Positions 35,764 to 48,800 of a DNA stretch of 64,000 nt are shown one piece after another. A program made the translations under genes and the position numbers. Each line of letters opens with the position of its first letter. Position 1 is the stretch's first letter. The notes below the pieces were generated by a model, which worked only from the letters and a program-made list of their open reading frames with translations, had not been told where the DNA came from and did no database searches. This DNA is from Linnemannia elongata (Eukaryota > Mortierellomycota > Mortierellomycetes > Mortierellales > Mortierellaceae): contig JAXBDG010000001.1 in NCBI GenBank assembly GCA_036320915.1, positions 1,302,001 to 1,366,000 on the forward strand, given 5' to 3'.

Positions 35764-37518
35764 AGGTCAACAAATAAACAGCATGAGTTGCATTTGTTGA
35801 TATTTGCTGTCTCATAGGATTGATTCTCTATCGAGACATCACTTTGTTTATTTCTTGAATCTCATCTCTTGGATTTGACCTTTATCAATGTTTTTACCGG
35901 TCAACAGAGAATGAAATGAGTGAGGGTGTCATGTTCCACGAGAAGGAGAGAGTTTGTGCCCACGGTTGATATCGAATGCGATTAGTTCTTATGAGAGTGG
36001 CACAAAAACCCCATTATCTACATTGTACCTCAACACAAAACAGCAGCAACATTGATCAACAACAACGTCAATGCTAACATTGCCTTCGAAGATGCTAACG
36101 CCCACACCACACTCAATCTACACTTGGGATAAAACTTTTATCTGGAATAAGGGTTACTCTATGTCGGTTCTCCTTACCTATTTTTTTTTTTTTTTTGTGA
36201 TTATTAGCACCACCTCTAGCCAAGAGCTCTTCGCGTCGTGGACTATCCTAGCGAATGAAGATGAGGGGGTTGATCGTTGTCTGGGACTGGCTTTCATAAG
36301 TGACCAAATCATCTTCAGATGCGAGTAACACACCCATGTTGTCTAGGCCTTTTGTTCATACAGAATCAACCTCGCCAAAAACTTTATTTATTCTTTCATT
36401 TTCCATATCAATGGCCATCTTGATTGCTTGGAAACAACAAATAGGACCGTTATGTGAAGCACTACGAGTGTTAAGAACCAATTCATGCTGCAAAATAGCG
36501 GAAATAAGAAAAGATTGTGCGCGTGTGTCTGTGAGTGCATGCGAGGAAGAGATGCGGCCTGCAGGTGCCACTGACTGATGGAAAGAAAGGGGTTACAAAG
36601 GACAGTCAACGAATGAGAACGAAGCAGGAAAGGAAGCAATGTACTGCACGACACAATTTGCATAGGTCATTTGATCTTGATAGATTGTGCGATGAGAAGA
36701 TAAGAACAAGAAAGCAGAAATAGAAACAAGGTCAAGATGGATGTTCTATCCATCTTTCAACCGAAAAGAAAAAAAATAAGGGTGAGGCCCAACCACGGTG
36801 TAACAAACACACAAGTAGTAGTTATGTCCTATTCATCTTATGCTTGAGGGTACCCTCAATCGAACAACCATGGCACAAGACACAAAGACACAGGACACAT
36901 GATGCAAGACACGAGACATAATAGGCGCAAGAAATGATTATGAAAAGTACGCGAGTGAGCGAGCAGAAAAACAAGATGAAATACGAAGAAGAACGACAGG
37001 TGCCATGATCAGACTTTTTGAGCGGCAAACTCTCTCATTCATATCGTTTAAATGTCATACCTATATCCTATATGATACATAACATGACAAAGACTCGATG
37101 GAATGGGATGAGCTTCTGGTAAAGTTACGAAGCGAGGGGAGGAAAAGAGGCTCCCAACAAGCTTTTGCCTTCCTCCTCCTGTCGGCTTTTTGTTATTGTT
37201 ATTTTGTACAAAAGAAAAAAGAAGGTTCATGACCTCAGGAACAACCAACCAACAGCACAAATAACGATGGTGGCGATTTATTTTATTTCAAGCTCCTACC
37301 CGCAATCCAATCGTCGCCAGATTAGGCGGGGCCAGCCCCTCCCCTCGTTCCTCCCCGGCCTCGTGATCAGGCAGTAGCAACCGGAAGATCGTACCGACCT
37401 GGGATCCGAGCAAAGAGGAAAAAAAGTGGGTTTACTGAACAACGAGGGAGAAAAGAATGAGGGGAGTGAGAGAGAGGGAGCGGACAAGAAAAGAAATGTC
37501 TTTGAGCATTATTATTAT

Positions 37519-37520
<2 letters not shown>

Positions 37521-37554
<34 letters not shown>
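37521..37554 (+). repeat. Poly(T) run, 34 nt
   Basis: An uninterrupted T run directly after ATTATTATTA, in intergenic DNA. Confidence 0.95.
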
Positions 37555-38724
37555 CCTGTGGAGCATTTTTGCTTATGTTTCTCTACTCCGCTAGAGACAA
37601 CGATAGGATCACCAATCTGCCAGAACTGAACAGCCAGCCTGGCCCATCGATATCTTTTTACATGGGGCAAGAAAAAAAAAGTAGCTGCATTTGCTGGTTA
37701 GAAAGTCAAGAGGTCGCCATGCTCTCTGCCACCTTATCTCTACCTCTGGCTCTGGGACAATTCCTGACCAGTCAGGTCATCAAAGTCCATGTCCAAGTGG
37801 ATGCTTATTTTTACTACTGACTTGTTCCTGCCAGTCGCGTCATCCACGCCCACTCTCCTAGTACGTTTTTTACGTTGCCCACAGACGCAAGCATTCCCCA
37901 CATGCACCCCTGGGCTGGAGAGACATGGGTCACCCGCTTGGGGTAGGGTAGGAAGGGGTCCCCACTTTGTCGTTTGTTGAAAATATTCTCCGTATCCTCC
38001 CGGCGGGGATGAACAAGGTGGACGTTATGAACCTCGAGAGCTGTGCCAGTTCTACTGGTACTCTCCCTAATTATGAAGTGACCCTTTTGAGCAAAAAGTG
38101 TACGTCCTCCCAAGGAGCGAAAAGGCACTTCTTGATAGATAGCGACAAGAAGCAAACTAATAATGGGGCCCAGCCTTAGAAAAAAAATGTCCGCTGCAAG
38201 GAATATCACAAAAAAAGAGTACCTTGCACTCATAATATCCGAATGGCCGCGCTGAGGCCCTATTTTTCTTCTTTGTCTTCATTAAAATCCATGATTGTGG
38301 TAGTTTGGTTGTTTTTGTTGTTGCTATCCTCCCGCACTCACTCAGATAGACCAGATACCTTCTCGAGAATACATGATTGAATCGATAGCTCCGTGTGCTT
38401 GACCAGCTCTGAATGAGCTCCTCTTAAAAAAATGATCAACAGGTCCCTCCATCCCCCGCCTGCCCCTGCCCCTTTTCTGACATCGATGATTGATGACAGG
38501 CCATTGTCTTTTCAGTACTCTTTCCTAGAGAGTGTCGAGTTTTTCTGTATCCGTGTGGACACTTTAACCAGATGTGCGCTCGGATACTGCAGCTCCTTTT
38601 TTCCAAGATCAATGAAAACAACAACGGGGACCGGTGATCACTGATGCGCGATGCATTGACAAGTGGGGGAAGGTAGTAGCTGACTGAATGCAGTATGAAA
38701 GCAAAGAAAGATCGAGAGGGACTC

Positions 38725-38729
<5 letters not shown>

Positions 38730-38760
<31 letters not shown>
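38730..38760 (+). repeat. Poly(T) run, 31 nt
   Basis: An uninterrupted T run in the gene-free region. Confidence 0.95.
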
Positions 38761-38761
<1 letters not shown>

Positions 38762-40031
38762 TTTGTTTATGTTTGCGTTGTTTTGTGGAGTGTGTGTGTC
38801 GTACCTTTGATGTGATGCAGCAAGATTGCGATCATAGTTTTTTTTTTTTTCGTTTGTGTGTGTTGTGTGGTGCAGGTGGCCAAAGATGTAAAAAGGGAAC
38901 AACAATGTGAGCAGCAAAAAGAAACACACACAGAGACAGAGAGAGAGAGACGGATGATGATGTTGGGTTGGGGGTGGTTGAGGACGGGATAAAAGAAAAA
39001 AAACAAACCAGGGTGTCACACAGAGAACAGAAAAAGGAAAGAACTGAGCAAGTGAGAGTGGAGGACAAAGAGGGAGATGTCCGAGGAGGATCGTCTTTTT
39101 CTTTGATTGTACTCACTCGACCCATCCCAAACTGGGGCACAACCGATAACATCGAGGGACTCACTCTCGAATCAAGGTGAACAGGAGGATGGATAACATG
39201 ACATGTAATATACGTTTAGCATGTGAGGAGTGTAATGAAGTTGCTTGTGGACTCGCCGCAAAAAAAAAAACCACAGGAGAGTGAGATACAGATGAGATTG
39301 CTAGCGTCGACAATCAACAGCAAAAAGGGGAGAGAGAAGGCGAATGCAAATAGACATGGCATTGGACCTTGTCGATGTTTAGCATTAGATGACCAAGAAG
39401 GAAGGTAGTTATTAGAGGTACACCTTCTTCCTTCTTCCTTGTGAACACCGCCCAATCCGATTGTATCCGGCAGGGGTTATCACAGATGTGTCTTTGTCTA
39501 TCGAAACAATCATCGAGCGGCCATTGATGACAGTGCTAACTAACAATAATGAAATGACAACCAGGAATGGTCAGGGCGGAAAGGATGCTGAGGAAGAAGT
39601 TCGAGTCCCTGTTTTATTTGATAAGTTGGTTGTATGTTCCAGCCTCATCCTTTATTACATGCTGTTGAATGGAGTGGCGAGCAAGATGAAGGCGAAGGTA
39701 GCAATATGAATTGAGTAAGAGCAGCAGCAACAACAGGAAGAGAGCGAGCACCAGTTACAACGAGAAAAGAGGTAAAAGGGAAAACTCAAAACTCAAAGTA
39801 AAAACGGCCGTTGAGCAGTAAAAGCGGACAAAAAAATGACACGAATGAACAAGGCAAAGTCTATCAGTCGCACCAGTGTGCCTGTATCTGTGTGTACCTC
39901 TGTCTGTCTGTCTGGCCCTCTTTTTCATCCATCATGGATGAAATGAGTGGTGGCAACTTTCTTTCTATGTATGAAAATAATAGAAAAAAGCGATGTTCAA
40001 TCAGACTCTCTTGAATCACATCCCAACCTTG

Positions 40032-40035
<4 letters not shown>

Positions 40036-40077
<42 letters not shown>
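40036..40077 (+). repeat. (CT)21 microsatellite
   Basis: A perfect dinucleotide run of 42 nt inside the pyrimidine-rich region upstream of the pseudokinase gene. Confidence 0.95.
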
Positions 40078-40079
<2 letters not shown>

Positions 40080-40653
40080 GTTTTTCTCCCTCCAAGTCTT
40101 TTGTTCTCACACTCACCTTTATCTGTATCTCGACTCTTCGTATATTCATACGATATGCCCGCAGCTCTGCCTGTCCTTTTAACTTTCTTTTACCTTCACT
40201 CCATTAGTACCAACTCCTTCCTTCGTTTTTACTCTTTTACCTTTTTACTTTTTCACTTTTTGCTGTTTGTTCTTCTTCATTTCCTTTTCTCCTTCTTCTC
40301 TCCTTCTTCTTCCTCGCTCCTTCTCTCCTCCTTCTCGTCCTTCTCGTCCTTTTCGTCCTTCTCTCTTTCTCACTTTCTTCCCTCTTGTTTTTCCCTCTTC
40401 TCCTTTCCTTCCTACTTTGCCAACGGTCATCCATTTTCATATCTCACTCCTCCTCGTCCATTCCTCTCACACGCTGTTACATACTCATCTAATTTAATAC
40501 CCATTCGCCCTCACGACTTATCCACCTCCACCTTTTAGATATTCCTTCTTCCTTCCATTCCTCTCACGATCTACATTCATCCAACACCTCCAGCTTTTGT
40601 TACATATCTCACTCTTCCCCTTACACATACATACACACACAACTACATACAAC

Positions 40654-41358
40654 ATGTTTGGAATGCAAATTAACATGGTCCCAAAGACCGTCATAGTCCT
40701 CCCCGAGAAGGAAGTTTCATCGGCCAGCTCGGTCAAGAGTGGCAAGAGCGGCAAGAGTGGAAAGAGCAACGAGGGCCAAGCCGACAACCAGAGCACACAC
40801 AACAGCACAACAACATCCAGCAAGTTTGGCGGTCTCTTTAAAAGCAACAGCATCAGGAGTGCAAGCATATCTTCCGGCGTCTCGGGTGCACCCTCATCAC
40901 ACCAGCGCGGGATGGGCGCCGTCACCGAGGAGGATTCGAAGCAGCCTTATCAGCCCGAGCCGCTCGATCTGGAGTCATATCGCCAATGTTTACACTGGTT
41001 GCAACAGACATGCCGGCCGGTGTTTTTGAAGGAGCTGACACAGATGAATGAAGTGCCTGTGCCTATTACGGAGGAGAATGCGAAGCACCCGGATCTGATT
41101 GGCGAGTCGATGCAGGTCCAGGTTGGTAGCTGGAAGCAGTCCCAGGTGCAGCTGGTGCCTATCGATCGCTGGGGCGATCCCCAGGATGTACTCCAGGAGG
41201 TGAGTGAACTGCAGAGATGTTAATTTTGTCCCGTGATTCCGTTTGGTCGTTCGATCCATCGACCCTTCCTTCATATTCAGTCCATGGACGAACTCTTCTA
41301 TGCCGCGATCTTTCTATCTTGAACCCTTTCTTGATCGATGCTCACGTTTTTATGTGTC

Positions 41359-41389
<31 letters not shown>

Positions 41390-43982
41390 TTTTCCATCTC
41401 TTTCCTTCTTTCTCTTTTTCGCCAGGTTCCGCTTACCTGAGCCTTATTTTTTTTTGGGTCGTTTCTTTTGTGTACATTGAGGAGACAACAAACCAAATCC
41501 ATGGAGAATCAATCATGCTTTGAGTTAACAGCAATGTGTAAACAAAAGCGAGTGTGTGCTAGCGGTTGAAACGCCGCCCATGCTATCACTTCACCTCGAC
41601 GCAGACTGGGCAGTCGGACGCTTGAACTTTCTTTCGCATCCCTCTTTGGCCTTGTTGCTCTTCTGCCCTGGTCCCTTATTTTTGTTCTCTCCTATCCTCC
41701 TGCTCCTTCAAACATTTTTTTTTCTGGGTGCGCCCCGGTCGTGCCTTATTTTGGACTCCATTCCCACCCTGTCTTGTTGGCTTTTTATCCCTTGCCCTGC
41801 CTCTTTTCTCATTCTTCCTTCCTCCTTCGCATTGTGTATGTCTAAAAAGAGAGTAGCTCTCATTTTTGTATTCACTCTGTTCAAGAGCCTCTTCGTTAAA
41901 TTAAAAATATTCGCGCACAAACCCTATGAAAAAACAAAGGGCCATCCCTCCCAACAACAACGGCCGTGGGCCTACAGTCAACAGTCGATAGGCAACTGGC
42001 AATACCGAAAACACTCGCTCTTCATCGCTCCTCCCAACCCCCCAAAACGCGATCAACACTAATCAATCCAACTTCTATCTTCCTTCTCATCGAACCATGA
42101 AACGCATCCATTCTCAATTAGATTCAATCACTGCACAAGCTTCGCAAGTGCCGACAAATCATCCAACTCTACGGCTACCTCCCCAACACTTCTCCCACAG
42201 CAACTCAAATCCCCGCCTTGCTCCTTCAACAGCCCAGCTACGGCTCCCTGCGCCAATTCATTGACCACCACTTCGACTCCATCCAATGGCCCGAACGCTA
42301 TAAGCTCGCTCTCGATATGGCCCAGGGTCTTCGTTTCCTTGTTTCCCAGGGCGTCCCGTGCACACTCCACTCTGGCAACATCTTGGTCGACAGCGAAGGA
42401 GTCGCCATTCTCACCGGCTTTGGTAGTCAGAGCGGTCAAATCACCTCTGCTCCTCGACAGATGACTTCTCAGCCTTCATCATCTTCACAACTCGTGTACA
42501 TGGCGCCTGAGCGACTTCAGAGTCGAGGATCATATTCTCCTGACTGGGGCGTCTATTCCCTTGGTATCCTGCTTTGGGAGTTGTCTTCCGGACGCATTCC
42601 CTTCGACGAAATCATCACTCGCGCCGAGGCTGGTCCTCGCCTCGCCAAAAACATGGAGCAGCTTTCTTCCGCAATCGTCAAGGGTCTTCGCGAAGAGCCC
42701 ATCCCTGGCACACCCGAGATTTACGAGCAACTGTTCAAGATGTGCTGGGAAGGCGAAGCTTCATCACGCCCACCACTCGAGGTCGTGGAAGAGACCCTTC
42801 AGATGTTGGTCGTGGTCGAGCCCATGGATATGTTGATGTTGCCAGGCGAGGAGATGGGTATGTCCATCTCCCCCATTGGTAAGCCGCCGTTTGGTCGTTT
42901 TGCCCGCTGATGTAGTATGGTACACTTGATTCCTTTCCTGTATACTTATAGTGGCCTTGCATATTGTTTCTTTTTTTTTATGTATAGTCTCGGAGAGCAT
43001 CGACGGCGACGCTCTCAGCATCCATACTCGCTCGATGAGCATCCGCTCAGTCTCTCCTGGCCCAAGCCATATCAAGTCAAACTTTGCGCGCCCCACGACG
43101 CTGCACGAGGCTGTCAGTGTCTCAAACCCTGATATGACCGAGTGGTACATTCTTTCGGGCCACGACATCAACGGGTACGCGATTGTCCCTACGTTCTCGG
43201 CCGAGTGCGAGATTACGCCGATCCAGACTTGTCTTGGCCACTTCTTGCCCACCTCCCTCCCTATCCTCAAGGAACTCCTGGACCACGACTCTGACCTGAC
43301 ACTCTTGGCCAAGCGATCGCACCAGAACTGCCTCCACATCCTCCTGGACCGTTACCTGCCCATCAAGAACGAAAACGGTTCCGCCCACCTGTTCACTGCC
43401 ATTGACTTGCTCTTGGCTGCAGGAGTCGAGGTCAATGCCAAGGATGTGCAGGGTTACACTCCCTTGCATTCGCTGATGAAGAACCCCAAGATTTCGTCCG
43501 AAGATGTGAACGAGGTCCTTCTCAAACTGCTGGCCAAGGGAGCAGACACGGCGATCGAGGCACCTCGCGACGGCAATGTGTTGTCACTGGCTGCCAAGTA
43601 CCTGCACTTCGAGGCAACGCGCACGATCCTCGGTCGCGATATTCTTGCCTCGGAGCCCGAATCGATCGAGAGGGCGATTGAGTCCTGTATGACAATGACG
43701 GGCCGTGCTACGGACAAGTTTGTAAACCTAAGGACGAAGACCCGCGAGCTCCTTAAGCTGTGGACGGGTACTGCTGGATCGCCAAGAAGGGAAAAGACTG
43801 TGCTCAGAATCCTGGCCGATGCCGGACAGGTCGATTCCTCTGGCGCCCGTATGAAATGCAAGGTTGTCCATCTTGCACCAGAAGCGCAACTGGATGCTGC
43901 CAATGCCTACTACGAGACGCATATTAAACGTAGACGCGAGGCCCTCTTGACCAATTTCTCCTTCCAAGGCATCTCTCGCTAA
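40654..43982 (+). CDS. Pseudokinase-ankyrin repeat protein, 758 aa
   Basis: Three exons (40654-41199, 42122-42857, 42988-43982) give 758 residues; joins are in phases 0 and 1. The first about 90 residues are Ser/Gly-rich and flexible. A protein-kinase fold spans roughly residues 105-420: CRQIIQLYGYLP, WPERYKLALDMAQGLRFL, TLHSGNILVD, YMAPERLQ, DWGVYSLGILLWELSSGRIPF, and SSRPPLEVV. Key catalytic residues are missing. The HRD Asp is replaced (CTLHSGN), DFG reads TGFG, and no VAxK lysine is evident in VQLVPI, so it is probably a pseudokinase. The fold and LHSGNIL wording resemble tyrosine-kinase-like families expanded in Mucoromycota. Residues about 510-650 hold ankyrin-type repeats (DVQGYTPLHSLM, EVLLKLLAKGADT). 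It probably acts as a scaffold. AATAAA lies at about 44018. Confidence 0.85.
41200..42121 (+). other. Long first intron of the pseudokinase gene
   Basis: This 922-bp GTGAGT..TTAG intron contains a run of 28 T (41359-41386) and a T/C-rich open frame at 41556-42062 that I judge noncoding. Phase 0 on both sides supports the splice. Confidence 0.7.
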
Positions 43983-44300
43983 TAATGACACTCTCTTTGT
44001 AATAATGAATGAAATTAATAAAAAAACAAGCTATGTACAACACCTTTAGGTTCTTGTTGGCCGAATGGCAAAGCAAGTCTAAGCAAGAAGGTTCTACCCG
44101 TGGGGCCATTTTACACTTTCCTTTTGTATTTCTATTCGCCACTCTTTGGAGCTGAGCGCCATTGATGGCTACGGTTTTTCATTTGCTGAAGCTGGTTGTT
44201 AGTGCTCTCATCTTCATTGTCATCCTCGCTACCGACACACCGTCATCATCAGCTCTATGACCGCAGCCACAACCACCACGCGATTATAATCTGGCTCAGC

Positions 44301-44336
<36 letters not shown>

Positions 44337-44417
44337 TGTCACAGGGGTGAGGACAAAGAAGTGTGGACGTAATTTTTTTTTTCTTTCTCCAGCTGACATC
44401 TATCCAGACAGACAGAC

Positions 44418-44449
<32 letters not shown>

Positions 44450-45882
44450 GTACATTGAGAGAGAGAATGTGGTGTATGTAGTGAGGACAAACACTGCCTC
44501 ACCTGTCCCTGAACAAACTCGATCTTACGAATTCATGCAAACTCGGAGCATTAGACTTCCCGCCAAAACACAAATGAAGAACTTGAAGCGGCCGTTGTGC
44601 TATGTGATGTACACAACATGGCAAACAGCATCAAAGACAAACAAATACAAGACAATATCGACAAAGGACACAGCATTAACAGCAACAAACACAAGGAACA
44701 GCAGCAGCAGCAATCAGACCATGCTCCTTTATTTTTATTTTCGATGCATTCTTCTTATATTTTTTGCATGTAAGATATAGTTGAAGTTGTTGTTTGCAGC
44801 TTTTTGATTTTTTTTCTTTCTTCCTCTAACATCGTCATCGTATTCTCGGGGGGTGAAACACAGTGAATGGTTTACTTCCATTCATTTCCTTCTTCGTCGT
44901 TCCTTTACTCTCTCTTTTCACTCCTCTCTCCTTTCGTTTATTGTTCCTCCTCTTTTCACTTCTTGTTCCACCTCCTCCTCGCACCATACCCCGTACCCTA
45001 TTCCCCATCCCACACAAACACACACACACACGCTCACTCTCCCTTACCTTCCTTTCCTCTTGTGTGCGTTTGTGCTCCGCTTGTGTATCCTTTGTATCCA
45101 CCGTGTACGCGACACTTCCTGTCCTTTGTCATACCCCTCTCTTTCAAACTAAATCAACCCTGATCTGTCTGTCCATCCATCCCAAACAAAACAAACTAAC
45201 TTTTCTCTTCTTTCTTCTACTTCCTCTTCTTCTTTCCTCTTCTTTTTTTATCCCTTCCTTTTTTCCATTCTCCTTCCTCTCCACTCACTCACACACACTT
45301 CCCCATCCCTTTTTTTCTTCCCTCTCTTTCCCTAACACCCTATCCGATGGGCAACACGACACTCTTCTCTCGTTGATCCTTTCCTTCCTATCCTTTTTCC
45401 CTTCCCTTTCCCCTTCCCCTTCCCTTTCCCTTTCCCTTCCACTTCCACTTCCTTTCTTCCCTCCGCCCCAACTCCTCCTCCTCCCCTGAACAGTTAGTAA
45501 CTACAACGAAGGCGAACGTTTATTTCTTTTCCTTGCAAGACTCGTCTTTTTTTTTTTTTTTTTTTTTTTTGGGTCGTCTTCACTCCTCCGTTTCTCCTTT
45601 TCATTTTTCCACACCACCACACAGCGAGTTCTTCAAGCCCCGCCTTTCTCTTTCTCACTCACTCTCTCTCTCTCTCACTCACACACGAACACACTCTCTT
45701 TCTCTCTACTCCTCCTCGCCAAAAAAAATAATAATAATACATTCAACCAACTCACTCACCTTCTCTCACTTTCTTATCAATACTTCACCAGCCGACACTC
45801 TTGTACAACAACAACAACTTCCATCACTGCCCTCCCCACTTCCACGCCGGAATCTCTCTTACCCCCTCAACCCACCGAGGAC
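43983..45882. other. Intergenic, simple repeats, leader of the KH gene
   Basis: No gene is seen. The interval holds A33 at 44302-44334, a (GA)12 tract at 44419-44442, T24 at 45547-45570, and a long pyrimidine-rich stretch from 44870 to the ATG at 45883. Confidence 0.5.
44302..44334 (+). repeat. Poly(A) run, 33 nt
   Basis: An uninterrupted A run in intergenic DNA, about 320 bp beyond the pseudokinase stop. Confidence 0.95.
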
Positions 45883-48800
45883 ATGGAAGGGAATACGATC
45901 CTCTCCCTGTGCTTCCCCTCCGCACAGGCTGGCGGACCCGTGGACGATGCGATGACTAGGACATTCCAGCTCCTTTGCGAAGACATCACCCAGCAGAACC
46001 ACTGCCAGGCCAGCCTCGACGTCCATGCCAGCAGCGACAACACCTTTGGAACAAACTCACATCAATCCTTGGCCGGCGAGAGACTCTCTTCATTCGATAC
46101 CCGCTACCCATCCGTGGTGGTCTACAATGTCACGTTGTCTGGAGCCTATTCTGATGTGATGCATGCTCGGGGAGCACTCATGCGCAACAGCCCTCTGAAG
46201 GTAAGATGAATCTACTTTTACCCTTACCCCCGTCTCCCTTCCTTCCCCTTTACCCCTCTCCCCTTCTTGCTCATCTTCCTTCAGGTTTTTTTTTTTTTTT
46301 TTTTTTTTTTCTCTTCTCGCTCCATTCTTATTTTTCTGTCCAAGAAGTCTATTACGTACAAGTGCCATTTTATTTTGGTCATTGTTCCCACCGGAGTCAC
46401 CGTTGACGACAAGATGCCGTAGTCAGCAGCTCAGAAGAAGTTTGACGGGCTGATCAGTTTTTATTCGTTAATTTTTTTTTTTTTTTTTTTTGTTTGCTGT
46501 ACATGATTTCTACTGGAGTTGTTTGCCCACACCCCCTGTCCTCAGCTTCCTCTTTGACTCGACTCTGTCGTTCACTTTTTCTTGCACTCTCTTAAAACCC
46601 CTCGAAGGCAGTGTTTTTTCGTATGTTTTGGGACATTCTTTTTTTTTACTTGCAGACAGACAAACGAGTGAATATGAGGGAGTCTACACATACATATATA
46701 TGTCTATAATGCTTCTTGTGGTTTGTTTACAACATGCCAGGCGGAGTGGTTTGTTTATTTGACTATGACTGTTTATAATTTCCTACTTTTTTTTTTCTCT
46801 GGTGGTATTCTCATTTTCATAATTGACATAACTCAACCTTTTTTTTTTCAGAACCCTGACTCTGAACCGCTCTCCCTCTCTCTCTCTCTTTGGATCGGGG
46901 ACTCATCCTCGTCTTCTTATTCGCCCTTTCTTCGCGATTCGTATGATCCCCTTGTGTCTCGGTTGGGCTCAACTGGTTCACCTGCTTCCTTCTTTCTCAA
47001 CATTTTCTTAACAACCTCTTGCTGATATTATATTTGTCTACCACTTAGCCACGTCTGTCGATCCCTATCAGCAAGACCCTAATCACCTTACCAGCACCTC
47101 CAGCCGACCAGACGCAACTGACTCCGGAACAAGACAAAGCCAAGGACCAAGACCAGAACAGCCGCAAGGAGCACAATGGACCCTCGACTACCACCACCAC
47201 TACCACCCCTGCCACAGGAATAGATACAGCCACTGCACCATCATCATCACAGGCATCTTCCGATCCCGCCTCGGCGCCTGCAGAAGGCTCAAACGACGGT
47301 CCTTCAGATCCCAATACCCGGAAAACTCAGTCTCTTCCACCCTTCACCTCGCACTCTAACGATTCCCACGCATCGCTCGACGGCAGAACTCTGACACATG
47401 CATCTGCTACAGCGTTAACTGCATTCGCGCCCACGTTTACTGTCCTGCCTCAGTTCAAGACAGCTGTGGACAAGATCTCAGCATCGACCAGGACATCCAT
47501 CGCCTTATTGTCCAGCCCAATCCACCCGCCCACAGCACCTGGAAAGGCAGTCGCTGCTTTCTCCAGACAGGAAATGGTCGAGTTGGTCGTGACAGGAACA
47601 TGGGAGAATGCCGAGGCTGCTCGTGCGTTGTTGCTTGTGGCCATTGACACGTTGGAGCCTGGCATTATTTCGGACAGCCTGACAGTCGAATTGAAGTATC
47701 AAAACATGATTGGCGGCAGGAAGCGGCAAGCACTTCAGGATCTTATGGCGAGCACACGGACCAACATTTACCTGACGTCGCCCTTTGTCCAGACATCCAA
47801 CAAGAGTGGCAGCCCTGTCGACCCTCGGTACAACGATATCCACATCACAGGTGAGGCGAAGCAAGTTGCCAAGGCCAAGGCAGTCCTCCATAATGCTTGT
47901 CTCCGTGCGCAGACAGAGTCAATGTCTTGCACGCGCACTGTCAACATTGCCGCACGCAAGTTGGACTGGATGCTGCTCAACCACCGAGAGAAGCTCCGCG
48001 CCATCATGACCGACAACGCATCTTTCATTGCTTTTCCACCTCTGGGCGGCACCTATCCCACCATCTTCGTATATGGACAGTCGAGCGTGAATGTGGAAAG
48101 AACTATCCGCACGGTGATGCAGTTGGTAAGTGATCAGGCCTTTGGTCGGGTGCTAAAGTGACTCATATGTCCAGCGGTGCCCCAGAGCTTAAACTGAAGT
48201 GCCTAACTAACATAATAATGTTGCGATTGGGGGTTGTTGGTGGCAAAATAATAGTCATGTCATTTCCACTCTGGCTCAATTCTCATGCGGGATATCCCTC
48301 ATTCGATGCACACCTTACAGTCGCCTGCAGCGCTTGCCGGAATCTGCAAGGTCGTTTCCCAGTCTTCAGGAGCCGAGATCGAATACCGTGCCAACGGCTT
48401 TCAGATGTGCGGCAGTGAGGTCCAGGCTAGGAAGGCGATGATGTGTTTGACGAGAGCCGAGATTGTCAAGGCGCTTCCGTCGGAATTCAAGTTTTCGGTC
48501 GAGCTGGCAAACGAGCACCGCGAGTTTATCTCGGGCAAGAAGAACGGCAAGATCAACAGGATCATGAAGACAACAGGCGCCAAAATCAAGTTTGACCAGT
48601 GTAACGAGTACAACTTTTATGTCGACCTGAGCTCAAGCATCGCTGCCAAGTCAATGGAGGCGCTCGAGTTGCTTCAGGAGGAGTTGCCTGCAGAGATCTC
48701 GTTCTTTGTCCCAGAAACATACCACAAGCGGATCATTGGCGTCGGGGGCAAGAACATTCAACGGATCATGAAGAAGTTTGGAGTATACGTCAAGTTTTCG

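Larger units (their letters stand above)
35194..40653. other. 5.46-kb gene-free region
   Basis: No open frame here has a recognisable domain, and I could not assemble a spliced gene. The content is simple sequence: a five-copy minisatellite at 35678-35763, T runs at 36181-36196, 37521-37554 and 38730-38760, and a (CT)21 tract at 40036-40077. The last 500 bp before the pseudokinase ATG are strongly pyrimidine-rich. A noncoding RNA or long leader remains possible. Confidence 0.5.

Noticed and set aside
37814..38233. 139-codon minus-strand frame with a hydrophobic start
   Set aside because: It is isolated, has no recognisable domain or splice partners, and lies in repeat-rich noncoding DNA.
41556..42062. 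168-codon frame inside the pseudokinase gene
   Set aside because: It lies wholly within intron 1, whose borders and phase are well supported, and is T/C-biased low-complexity sequence.
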